Assembly: GCF_035825295.1 (NCBI RefSeq)
Contig: NZ_JAYMGI010000002.1
Span: forward strand, 3,539,001 to 3,603,000
From: Actinacidiphila sp. DG2A-62
GTDB taxonomy: Bacteria > Actinomycetota > Actinomycetes > Streptomycetales > Streptomycetaceae
DNA length: 64,000 bases
Direction: 5' to 3'
The position numbers and the translations under genes were made by a program. Of this stretch, positions 45,648 through 54,479 are shown one piece after another (position 1 is the first letter of the stretch; each line of letters opens with the position of its first letter). The notes beneath the pieces are model-generated. The model saw only the letters and a list, made by a program, of their open reading frames with translations. It did no database searches and was not told the DNA's origin.

Positions 45648-46685
45648 CTAAAAGAGAAAATTGTCGACAGGGGTGAGAATATCTGAAGATCTCGCGGAAC
45701 CTTTGTTTCGGCTCTCCAGCTTCCCCCTATCCTCCACATTCGAAGTGATATTACCAAGTTCGAGGCTGCGTTGGTCGTGATTGAGTTCGAGCAAGCGGTC
45801 TAGGATCTCAATTTGCATAACTGGATCTACGGTGTAACGGATTCCTTGCCGCGTCGGGTGGAATCCGTGATTGAGGTTGAGATCATCCCATCCATAGGCA
45901 CCTGCAACTTCTTGATCAATTTCTCTGTGGAGGTTTCTCAGTTCCAAAACTCCACTATCGGTGACGGTTTCATCGTGGATCAGATTATAGAGTTTCGTGA
46001 GGCCGAGTTGTCGATTTTCCATAATCGGCCTGCGCACATTTTCGAGAGCCTGTCCCGCAGTGGTCAATTCGACGATGCTCTCGGGCCAGGGCAACGTCTC
46101 GTACACGTCGGACGGCGAGTAGTTTAGATCTGCCTTCATTGTTGACGAATTGCGCCATGCCCAAATCGAGTGGAATGAACTCGACAGTAGGGTCAGGTCG
46201 CCATCCTCGGCCGTAGCGAAGACTCCCAACTTGTGAGAGAGGACTTGCTGGCTAGGTACGCGAGCTGGCATGACCGTGCGACTGACGAGTGCTACCACCA
46301 GGACACAGTCAAGCCCTTTGATGGATTTGATCATAGCTGGGCGCTTTTCTGCATATTGCCACCAATAGTCCCGATATACCTTCCGATTGTTCTTGAGTCG
46401 TTCGGGCTTTACGTCCCGTTCGACGATGGCGAAGACGTCGGGGTAGCTGCGGGCACGCTCCTCGCTCCAGTCGTGGAAGTTGATCACCCAGCGGCTGGCG
46501 GAGCAGTCCGGGCGGGAGTTGAGGTCCTCGCCGTTGAGGTAGGGGAACAGGACGTCCTTGTTGCGGGGGTCGCGCTGGATCAGGTCGTCTGCCTGTTCGG
46601 GGGTGAGGATGAACCCCTTCCCCAGCACGTTGGACCCCTGGAACGACTTGCCCTTGTTGGCTACCAGACGATTGCCGGTTGCCAA
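45648..46685 (-). pseudogene. Silent inverted cassette: alternative drmMI specificity domain
   Basis: The minus-strand frame of 345 residues is homologous to the last third of DrmMI, beginning with GKSFQGSNVLGKGFILTP. It is identical to the expressed copy over the repeat. It then diverges to WWQYAEKRPAMIKSIKGLDC, TVMPARVPSQQVLSHKLGVF and ends ILTPVDNFLF. It has no methylase motifs, no normal start codon (only TTG at 46685) and an in-frame TGA four codons further upstream, so it is not a gene by itself. The divergent part is distinctly AT-richer than the island. After inversion its end would join DrmMI in frame and give 1457 residues. It is a storage form of a second specificity. Confidence 0.88.
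46387..46619 (-). repeat. Right 233-bp arm of the inverted repeat
   Basis: This is the inverted counterpart of 44687-44919, inside the silent cassette. Its outer end is 143 bases from the start of the tyrosine recombinase gene. The crossover site itself cannot be located from one sequence. Confidence 0.95.
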
Positions 46686-46762
46686 GGGCGCAGGTCAGGA
46701 CGTTTTAGGGACAGATCACGCCAAACTTATCGCGCCACGGTAGGGGCCCCGAGGCCGGGCAC

Positions 46763-47626
46763 ATGACATCCCTCATGACACTCGACAAGTTCACTGAGGC
46801 TCAGCGAGCGGACGGCTACTCGGCCAACACCATTGGAGCCCGAGTACGTTGCATCAAGGCCATAGCCCGCTCCGCCGGCGTGACCGCAGGCCAGCTCAAG
46901 GTCGAGCATGTCATCGCGTACTTCGCCGCACGCCCCCTGCGCCCGTGGTCGCGCAGGACCTACCTGAACCATCTGCAGGCATTCGGGAAGTGGCTGGGAG
47001 TAGACCTCGTCGAGGGCATACGCAAGCCCGCAGCGCCCAGGTCAACACCGCATCCGCTTGCGGAAGATGAACTCAAGCAGCTCACCGCAGCCACACGTGG
47101 AGCGCACAGAACCTGGGTCCTGCTGGGCGCCTTCTGCGGCCTCCGCGCGCACGAAACGGCCAAGCTTGCCAGGGAGGATCTGTCCACTCTCGATGACGGC
47201 ACAGTGATACTCCGCGTCACAGGAAAGGGTGGACGTACAGACACCATCCCTGTGCCACCGGTTGTCATGAAGGCACTCGACCTCACTGGGAGCGGCAGAT
47301 TCTGGGAAGGAACACGTGCCGAATCGGTCTCGCGAACTGTCGCCGGTATCGCTGCGAAGATCGGCATCCGTATGCGCTACCACCAGCTCAGACACCGATA
47401 CGGCACGATGGTGTATCGCTCTTCCGGCAGGGACCTGCTCATGACGCAACGCCTGATGCGCCACGCATCTCCAGCGACTACAGCTGGGTACGCGGCCGTC
47501 GCAGACGACCGCGTACACGTGGTTGTGCTTGATCTTCCGGGAGCTGATCCCGAGGCGTCACGGCCAATGGAACAGAGAGCAACCTCGCACCGGTGCCCGT
47601 CGTGCCGCCAGGAAGCCCGAGCCTGA
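46763..47626 (+). CDS. Tyrosine recombinase next to the invertible methylase cassette
   Basis: The 287-residue protein has an N-terminal SAM-like DNA-binding domain (LDKFTEAQRADGYSANTIGA) and a catalytic domain with every expected residue: Arg128 in CGLRAHE, Lys155 in VTGKGG, His207 and Arg210 in HQLRHRYGT, His234 in LMRHAS and the nucleophile Tyr243 in TAGYAAV. The C-terminus ends HRCPSCRQEARA, a possible zinc knuckle. It lies between the silent cassette and drmA, within the DISARM operon. Dedicated XerD-like recombinases next to inverted specificity repeats are known for type I restriction and BREX methylases. An alternative role, integrase of the tRNA-borne island, is less likely from its position. 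Confidence 0.88.
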   Translation: MTSLMTLDKFTEAQRADGYSANTIGARVRCIKAIARSAGVTAGQLKVEHVIAYFAARPLRPWSRRTYLNHLQAFGKWLGVDLVEGIRKPAAPRSTPHPLAEDELKQLTAATRGAHRTWVLLGAFCGLRAHETAKLAREDLSTLDDGTVILRVTGKGGRTDTIPVPPVVMKALDLTGSGRFWEGTRAESVSRTVAGIAAKIGIRMRYHQLRHRYGTMVYRSSGRDLLMTQRLMRHASPATTAGYAAVADDRVHVVVLDLPGADPEASRPMEQRATSHRCPSCRQEARA

Positions 47627-47808
47627 AGAAGTGTCTCCTCTCCGAGGTTCGTGGTAACTCGGCGGATCCAAGAAGCCGGCACGGTCTTCGAGCAGCTATT
47701 GCCGACCGAACACTGCCGGGTACGGCTCACCGCGCGACCCACCTATGTCAGTGGCCCCCCCTATCGTTGAGCGTGGGTGCTGGTTCGCGCCCAGGGAGGG
47801 ATACGCGC
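47627..47808 (+). promoter_or_regulatory. Spacer between recombinase and drmA
   Basis: This 182-base gap breaks the otherwise tight DISARM operon. It may hold a separate promoter for drmA-drmB-drmC, since drmMI transcripts must cross the antisense cassette and recombinase gene. CCCCCCTATCGTTGAGCGTG near 47756 is AT-richer, but I cannot assign elements. Confidence 0.35.
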
Positions 47809-50800
47809 ATGCCGTCGTCACCACAGAACGCCTCCGCTCCGCAGCCCGGCGTTCGCCACCCCGTGGACGAGGTCCCCCAGACCTTCCGGACCGGGACGTC
47901 CTACGACGTCCGGGAGGAACTGGGCGATCTGATCACACGCGACCTGCTCGGCCCGTGGGCGGGCGAGACCGAGGCACTCGCGCCGCACAGCGCGGGACCC
48001 CGTGACCGCTACCTCGTCGGGCTTCTCGGACCCCGGCCCGCGCCGACCGACGCGCCCGTGAAGGTCGCGGCGGGCCAGGCCGAGATCGACGTCAGCGCTG
48101 AGGGGGACGGGCGGGACCCGGAGCTCGCGGACCGGCTCACGCCGCAGGCCGCCGGGCGACTGTGGGCGTCGTCGATGGGGCTGAGTTTCCTGGTGCCGGC
48201 CGATGTGGGCATGCTCAGCGTCGTCGCTTCCTGGGGCCGGTACCGGCAGAGCGACAGCAAGGCAGACGACGGCCGGACGGTGCGCACGTGGTCGCGGGAG
48301 CCCGTCCGGTACGAGGTGGACATTCCCGTCGACTCGTCGGGCACCGTCCGCAGGGTTCTGGAGGGCGTAGACGACACCGACCCGGACCTTCCCTGTATCC
48401 GGCTCGACGTGCACGTGCGGGAGCGCCCTGGCACGGTCGACGGCGCGGACAACCTGCGCTTCGTGGACGTGTCGCTGATCAATGCGCTGGAGGAGTCCCG
48501 TGAACTGCGGGACGGGCAGTGGCTGTTCCAGACGAAGCTGGAAGTCACCTCCTTCGACGGGCGGTCCAGCGTGTTCCTGCCGATCGACGATCCGCTGTCC
48601 GATGAGCCCAACCGCATCCTGGAGAGCCCTGAGGACAAGCATCTGCGGCTGCTGTACCGGCAGGAGTTGAAGTACGCTCACGGACGGAATGTCGCCGTGC
48701 ACGCCAGAGTCCTGCCGCAGGGACGCCGGGCCGTCAAGCTGGAGACGACCTGGCTGCCGGTGAAGGACGTACCGGCCACAGTCGCGCCGAACACAGCGCG
48801 GCAGCCGTTGCTGGCCGGTCTTGAAGTAAGCATGGACAAGCTCGCCGAACTCGCGGTCTGGGAGCGGCGGGACGAGCTACTGAAGGCCCTGCAGCCACTG
48901 GCTGACGGATACGATGGATGGTTGCAACAGCAGGCCGCCAAGGCGGAGACATTGTCGGGCGAGTTGCGGACCACTGCGCTGCGGGCGGTCGACGAGGCCC
49001 GCGACGCGTGCAGCCGGATCGCCCTCGGCATCGAGCTGCTGCACACCGACCGCGACGCGCTGCGGGCCTTCCGTTTCGCCAACCGGGCCATGGCCATGCA
49101 GCGTCGAGCCACGGCGACGGCCGCGCTGCGGGCCGAGGGCGGTGACGAGCCGCCCACGTACACTGCGGCCTACGCCGAGGTCGACGGACGCGGCGCCGTG
49201 GCCGCGAGCTGGTACCCCTTCCAGCTGGCGTTCGTGCTGCTCAACCTGTGCTCCCTTACCGACCCCGCGCACAAGGAGTGCAGAGCCGACAGCACCGCCA
49301 CCGTAGACCTGCTGTTCTTCCCGACCGGTGGCGGCAAGACGGAGGCGTACCTCGGTCTCACGGCCTATACGTTCGCCATTCGGCGCTTGCAGAAGGTCGT
49401 CGGGGAGGGCGAGGACGCCCGCGAAGGACGGGACGGCGTCGCCGTGCTGATGCGGTACACGCTACGGCTGTTGACGGCCCAGCAGTTCCAGCGAGCCTCC
49501 GCTCTGGTGTGTGCGACGGAGGTGCTCCGCAGGGAGGACGAGGAGGTCTGGGGCCGCAGGCCGTTCCGTATCGGGCTATGGGTTGGTGCCGGTGTCTCAC
49601 CGAACTGGTACGGGGACGCGGCGCAGCAGATCGCCGAAGCCAACGAGTCCGCCTCGGGGCGCCATGCGAATGTCCTCCAGGTGCTGTCCTGCCCGTGGTG
49701 CGGCGAGGAACTGCGCGCGTGGCGTGATGTGGCACCGGACGATGTACGGCGGCGAGTCATCGTGTACTGCCCGCGTGGGGAGGACGCGGAGCCCTGCCCG
49801 TTCTCCCGGATGCGAGCGCGGGGTGAAGGGCTGCCGATCCTCACAGTCGACGAGGAGATCTACCGGCTGGTGCCGAGCCTGCTGATCGCGACCGTGGACA
49901 AGCTTGCCCAGCTCCCGTGGCGCGGCTACGCGGGAATGTTGTTCGGGCGCGTGAGTGCCTACTGCGATCGGCATGGCTACCGCCACGACGACCTCGACGA
50001 GGAGATCGGCTGCGGGTCCCGGCACAACGCCAAGGATCGGCACAAGGCTGTGACCAGTCGGCCGATGCCGCGGCGGCTGCGACCGCCGGACCTCATCATC
50101 CAGGACGAGCTGCACCTGATCTCCGGGGCGCTGGGCACGACGGTGGGACTCTTCGAGTCGGCCGTCGACCAGCTGTGCACCTGGCGAGCGAAGGACTCCC
50201 AGGGGCAGCTCCGGGACACTGGGCCGAAGATCGTCGCGTCGACGGCCACCACCCGCAACGCCCGTGCCCAGGTGCTCGGAGTGTTCGCCCGGGACCTGGC
50301 GATCTTCCCGCCGCAGGTGGTCGACGTCGGCGACACCTTCTTTTCCCAGCAGGTCGACGTCACGCGTGACAACCCCGGGCGGCGTTATTACGGCGTCTGC
50401 GCGCACGGGGTGCGTATGAAGGCCGCCGAGATCCGTGTCGCGGAGATCCTGTTGCTCGCCGGGCAGCACATGTTCGACCTCTACGGTGCTCCCGCCGATC
50501 CGTACATGACGGTGGTCGGGTACTTCAACGCGACCAAGGAACTCGCCGGTATGCGGCGAGTCCTGGATGACGACGTGCCGAGCCGGCTGCGTGCCAACGG
50601 AAGCCGCCGAGGCATCGCCAACCGGCTGCTGCGCGACACCGACATGCTCAATCTTCAAGAGTTGACTTCCCGTATTTCATCGGCGGAGATCAGCGCCACC
50701 CTCAAGCGGCTGGAAATCGGGTTCAACCCGGAGCACGACACGTCAATGCGAAAGAAGGCAATCGTCGACGAGCTCCGAGACGCTGGGAGGGCCCGTGAGC

Positions 50801-51648
50801 CGCGGGTCCTGCCCGCCCCGCTGCACCGCAGGCCGGTCGACCACGTGCTGGCCACGTCGATGCTCCAGGTAGGCGTGGACGTCTCCCGATTCGGCCTGAT
50901 GGTGGTCACCGGGCAGCCGAAGAACACCGCCGAATACATTCAGGCATCCTCCCGTGTCGGACGTCAGGCCAAGCGTCCGGGCATCGTGATCACGCTCTAC
51001 AACTGGGCGCGGCCCCGGGATCTCGCCCACTTCGAGGACTTCGAGCACTACCATGCGACGTTCTACCGGCAGGTCGAGGCACTGTCCGTGACTCCGTTCA
51101 CGCGGCGGGCACTCGATCGGGGCACCACCGCCACCTATGTCTCCGCCGTGCGGCAGGCGAGTGACGAGTTCTCCGACAACGTGGACGCGGAGGGAGTGGA
51201 CCTCGACGACCAGCGTGTGCGGGACGTCGAGCGGCGACTGCTGGCGCGCGCGGAGGCCGTGGACGGGGACCGGGCGCGCGGCTACCTCGCCGAGCGCATC
51301 GACGCCCTGCGTGACGCCTGGGCAGCCAAGAAGGGCGAGCAGGGCCGGCTCGGCTACCGGGGCCAGACCCGGCATAAGCAGACGGTGCTTGGCCTGCTGC
51401 ACAACGCGGACGGCAGTGGATGGGACGTGCTCACCGTCCCGCAGTCGATGCGCGAGACGGAGAACGAGATCAACATGCTGTTGCCTGCCGACACGGTGCT
51501 GTCGGCCCCGGCCGGCAACGCCTGGGAGTTCGGTCCACCCTCCGAGAACGGCGACGGCCCGGATACGGCGAGCGGCGACGAACTCGGCGAGGTGCCGGAC
51601 CCGGACGGAAACAGCGACGACAACGGCACGGCCAGGGGGCGGTCATGA
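47809..51648 (+). CDS. drmA: DISARM helicase DrmA
   Basis: The ATG at 47809 with GGGAGGG upstream gives 1279 residues. Motif I is LFFPTGGGKTEAYLGLTAYT near 505, motif II LIIQDELHLISGALG near 765, motif III IVASTATTRNARAQV. The second half has LATSMLQVGVDVSRFGLMVV and YIQASSRVGRQ near 1045. A Cys pair CPWCGEE near 627 and CPRGEDAEPC may bind zinc. DrmA forms a complex with DrmB that loads on DNA with 5' overhangs and is blocked by host marks. Its stop overlaps the drmB start (ATGA). Confidence 0.92.
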   Translation: MPSSPQNASAPQPGVRHPVDEVPQTFRTGTSYDVREELGDLITRDLLGPWAGETEALAPHSAGPRDRYLVGLLGPRPAPTDAPVKVAAGQAEIDVSAEGDGRDPELADRLTPQAAGRLWASSMGLSFLVPADVGMLSVVASWGRYRQSDSKADDGRTVRTWSREPVRYEVDIPVDSSGTVRRVLEGVDDTDPDLPCIRLDVHVRERPGTVDGADNLRFVDVSLINALEESRELRDGQWLFQTKLEVTSFDGRSSVFLPIDDPLSDEPNRILESPEDKHLRLLYRQELKYAHGRNVAVHARVLPQGRRAVKLETTWLPVKDVPATVAPNTARQPLLAGLEVSMDKLAELAVWERRDELLKALQPLADGYDGWLQQQAAKAETLSGELRTTALRAVDEARDACSRIALGIELLHTDRDALRAFRFANRAMAMQRRATATAALRAEGGDEPPTYTAAYAEVDGRGAVAASWYPFQLAFVLLNLCSLTDPAHKECRADSTATVDLLFFPTGGGKTEAYLGLTAYTFAIRRLQKVVGEGEDAREGRDGVAVLMRYTLRLLTAQQFQRASALVCATEVLRREDEEVWGRRPFRIGLWVGAGVSPNWYGDAAQQIAEANESASGRHANVLQVLSCPWCGEELRAWRDVAPDDVRRRVIVYCPRGEDAEPCPFSRMRARGEGLPILTVDEEIYRLVPSLLIATVDKLAQLPWRGYAGMLFGRVSAYCDRHGYRHDDLDEEIGCGSRHNAKDRHKAVTSRPMPRRLRPPDLIIQDELHLISGALGTTVGLFESAVDQLCTWRAKDSQGQLRDTGPKIVASTATTRNARAQVLGVFARDLAIFPPQVVDVGDTFFSQQVDVTRDNPGRRYYGVCAHGVRMKAAEIRVAEILLLAGQHMFDLYGAPADPYMTVVGYFNATKELAGMRRVLDDDVPSRLRANGSRRGIANRLLRDTDMLNLQELTSRISSAEISATLKRLEIGFNPEHDTSMRKKAIVDELRDAGRAREPRVLPAPLHRRPVDHVLATSMLQVGVDVSRFGLMVVTGQPKNTAEYIQASSRVGRQAKRPGIVITLYNWARPRDLAHFEDFEHYHATFYRQVEALSVTPFTRRALDRGTTATYVSAVRQASDEFSDNVDAEGVDLDDQRVRDVERRLLARAEAVDGDRARGYLAERIDALRDAWAAKKGEQGRLGYRGQTRHKQTVLGLLHNADGSGWDVLTVPQSMRETENEINMLLPADTVLSAPAGNAWEFGPPSENGDGPDTASGDELGEVPDPDGNSDDNGTARGRS

Positions 51649-53576
51649 GCGGCGGATACTTCAGGCGGGTGGGGGCGGTACGGCCGAGCCACCTCATGTT
51701 CACCGGCGGTGTCGGCGCCCTCGTCGACCTGCCCAACTTCTCCGTCATGGTCAAGGGCCTCGACCACTGGAGTTACGCCGGCGTGCCCGATCCGGTGATT
51801 GAGGAGCCCCGGCTTCGCGGTGCCGTTAATCGGGCCTTGCGACGCTACGGCCCGAACCAGGTGGGCGAACTGCGCGCTGCACCGTGGATCCCTGGCACCG
51901 ACACAGACCCAAAGGGGAACGCGGCACGGATCGGCGTGCCCGTGACCCCGTTCCCGCAGTGGTTGCGCTGTACGGCGTGCAATGAGCTGGCCTCCCTAGG
52001 CTCGGGCAAGTGGGGGTTCGAGAACAACAACGCTCGCCGCCCTGACGAGGCGCGGTTCTACCACGAGAACTGCTACCGGAAGAAGAAGGGCCGCAAACCA
52101 CTCGCCGTGGCCGCCCGCTTCGCGCTCGCCTGTGTCAAGGGTCACCTCGACGAATTCCCGTACACGGAGTTCGTGCACGAGGGTCGCGCCTGCCCTGACA
52201 CGACATACCCGACGCTGCGGATGCGCGACAACGGCGGCAACCTTGCGGCCAATGTTTCCCTGGAATGCCTCGTGTGCAAGAAGGCCAAGCGGAACATCCG
52301 GGACGCGATGGGCGACAAAGGCCGCGATAACCTGCCCCGCTGCCGTGGTCGGCACCCGCAATGGGACGGTGTCTACGACACTTGCGACGAGACGCCGTAT
52401 CTGCTGGTCGTGGGCGCGTCTAACCAGTGGTTCCCCGTGACACTCAGCGCACTGGCACTGCCCGATACCGGGACCGACTCGCTGCGCAAGCTCGTTGAGG
52501 AACGCTGGCCGGACCTGGCGGACTTCGAGGGCGAGGCAGAGATCGCCATGTTCGCCAAGAAGTCGAAGCATCACCGCTACCTTCGCGACTACGAGCCCGC
52601 ACAGGTCTGGCAAGCCATCTCCGCCTACCGCGCGGCCCTGTCGGGTGATGAGGGCGAGACCGAGCAGCCGCCGGGCCCTCCGGACCTGCTGACCCCCGAG
52701 TGGCAGGTGCTGTCCGCGGCAAAGACCGCCGACTCGACCGAGGACTTCGCGCTCGTGGACGCCTCGCTCAGTGGCCCGCTGTCCACCGTCTTCTCCCAAG
52801 TGCGGCAGGTAGAGCGGCTACGCGAGGTGCGGGCGCTCATCGGATTCACCCGGCTGGACGCCCCAGATCCCGAGGACCCCGGCCTGGTCACCCGCGTCGA
52901 CCTGGGGCGGCGCGAACGTGGCTGGGTGCCGGCCAGCGAGGTGCGCGGCGAGGGACTATTCCTGCGGGTTGACGATCACCTGATCGAACACTGGGAGCAG
53001 CGCGTCGCGTCGAGCGACGCCCTCGCCGCACACGCCGCGGCTTTCGGCCGGTTCCGTGAACACCGCAGGTCGGAACGGATCCAGGACGGCTCCGACCTGA
53101 TGCAAGGCTGGCCGGGCAGTCGCTACATCGCCCTTCACACGCTCTCCCATCTACTCATCCGCACCATCGCGATGGAGTGCGGATACAACTCTGCGAGTCT
53201 GGCCGAGCGGATCTACAGCGGTGACGCCGATGAACGGCGGACCGGCATTCTCATCTACACGGCCGTCCCGGACTCGGAGGGCACGCTCGGCGGGCTAGTC
53301 TCCCTCGCCGATGAGGACCCGAGTACTGGAGAGAACCGGCTGGCCAGGATCGTACGGACGGCGCTGTACAAGGCGGGGCGGTGCTCCTCGGACCCGCTGT
53401 GCGGTGAGCGTCTTCCCAAGGCGCCCGAGGATTTCCTGCACGGTGCCGCCTGCCACTCCTGCCTGTTCGTGTCCGAAACGACGTGCGAGCGCGGCAACCG
53501 GTTCCTGGACCGGCGGTTCATCGCCCACCTGGCAGGCGACCCGAAAACGCTGGCCCTCATCCCGAACTTCGGGTGA
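51645..53576 (+). CDS. drmB: DISARM DUF1998 protein DrmB
   Basis: The 643-residue protein starts in the drmA stop codon. It has zinc-type Cys pairs in LRCTACNELASLG near 105 and LECLVCKKAKRN near 207. The C-terminal DUF1998 domain has YIALHTLSHLLIRTIAMECG, then GLVSLADEDP and the Cys cluster CHSCLFVSETTCERGNRFLD near 612. DrmB is the obligate partner of the DrmA helicase in DISARM. The frame runs to 53576, 13 bases before drmC. Confidence 0.92.
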   Translation: MSGGYFRRVGAVRPSHLMFTGGVGALVDLPNFSVMVKGLDHWSYAGVPDPVIEEPRLRGAVNRALRRYGPNQVGELRAAPWIPGTDTDPKGNAARIGVPVTPFPQWLRCTACNELASLGSGKWGFENNNARRPDEARFYHENCYRKKKGRKPLAVAARFALACVKGHLDEFPYTEFVHEGRACPDTTYPTLRMRDNGGNLAANVSLECLVCKKAKRNIRDAMGDKGRDNLPRCRGRHPQWDGVYDTCDETPYLLVVGASNQWFPVTLSALALPDTGTDSLRKLVEERWPDLADFEGEAEIAMFAKKSKHHRYLRDYEPAQVWQAISAYRAALSGDEGETEQPPGPPDLLTPEWQVLSAAKTADSTEDFALVDASLSGPLSTVFSQVRQVERLREVRALIGFTRLDAPDPEDPGLVTRVDLGRRERGWVPASEVRGEGLFLRVDDHLIEHWEQRVASSDALAAHAAAFGRFREHRRSERIQDGSDLMQGWPGSRYIALHTLSHLLIRTIAMECGYNSASLAERIYSGDADERRTGILIYTAVPDSEGTLGGLVSLADEDPSTGENRLARIVRTALYKAGRCSSDPLCGERLPKAPEDFLHGAACHSCLFVSETTCERGNRFLDRRFIAHLAGDPKTLALIPNFG

Positions 53577-53589
53577 GCGGATCAGCCTG

Positions 53590-54360
53590 GTGAGCCGCAG
53601 ACGCTTCGAGGCGGCGGCAGCGACGGCCGCCGCCTCGCTCGGCCCCACCCGGACCAAGGCGCTGGCCACGCTCCTCTCCCAGGGCCGTTCCCCGGCGTAC
53701 ATCCTCGCCAGGCTCCAGGTGCCGGCCGCGCTGGAAGCCGTATCGGCGTTGCTTGCGTCGATGACGGAAGACGACGTCCCCTCGGCGGAGACGGCGGCGT
53801 ATCTGCGGGGGTACGTGGCGGCCTGGACCCGGCGACGTGAGGAAACCGAGGCCCGTGCAGTCTGGAGCGGTCCGTCCACGCCTGGGACACCCGGACGCTC
53901 CACCGCGCAGGTGCTGACGGAGGTGGTCGGCGCCGCACAGCACCGGCTCGTCGCCGTGACCTACTCGGCCCGCTCGTACGCACCGCTGACCGCAGCACTG
54001 GCCAAGGCCGTGGCCCGGGGCGTCACAGTGGACATTGTCGTGGAGACGATCGAAGGCGCGGGCGGGCTACTCTCCGGGCGTGAGCCAGCCGATGCCTTCT
54101 CCCGCGTACCGGGCCTGCGGCTCTGGCACTGGGCGATGGGTCAACGCTCAGCTCCCGGCAGCCGGTTGCACGCGAAGCTGGCGGTGGCTGACGACCGTAT
54201 CCTCTTCCTGTCCAGCGCCAACCTCACTTCGGCCGGCGCCGAGCGCAACATCGAGGCCGGCGTCCTGCTGAGTGGCGGTCCCATGCCGGGACGGATGGCG
54301 GACCACATACGGGAGCTGCAGCGTCGGGGGGTGCTCGCTCGGTGGCCAGGAGCTTCTTGA
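53590..54360 (+). CDS. drmC: DISARM phospholipase D-type nuclease DrmC
   Basis: The GTG at 53590 gives 256 residues. A single HKD motif is present: SRLHAKLAVADDRILFLSSA near residues 191-210, followed by ANLTSAGAERNIEAGVLL. PLD-type nucleases with one motif dimerise to form the active site. The N-terminus is helical. In published DISARM tests drmC was dispensable for protection. It is the last canonical gene; the following gene begins 119 bases on. Confidence 0.9.
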   Translation: MSRRRFEAAAATAAASLGPTRTKALATLLSQGRSPAYILARLQVPAALEAVSALLASMTEDDVPSAETAAYLRGYVAAWTRRREETEARAVWSGPSTPGTPGRSTAQVLTEVVGAAQHRLVAVTYSARSYAPLTAALAKAVARGVTVDIVVETIEGAGGLLSGREPADAFSRVPGLRLWHWAMGQRSAPGSRLHAKLAVADDRILFLSSANLTSAGAERNIEAGVLLSGGPMPGRMADHIRELQRRGVLARWPGAS

Positions 54361-54479
54361 GGTTCCGCCACCATCGAATGATCGCCAATCACGTGACCGA
54401 TTGATGGCCACTGTGTACTGACAGCCTCGACCTGACCAACAATGAACCTTCACCTTTCACGAAAAGCAGGAGGTCGTTG

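Noticed and set aside
46233..46766. Plus-strand frame of 177 codons inside the silent cassette
   Set aside because: It is antisense to the cassette, which is clearly homologous to DrmMI. The product has no features of its own.
46763..47626. Tyrosine recombinase as the integrase of the tRNA-Thr island
   Set aside because: It is 11 kb from the attachment fragment and inside the DISARM operon next to inverted repeats. The island integrase is expected beside the intact tRNA, outside the window. Not fully excluded.
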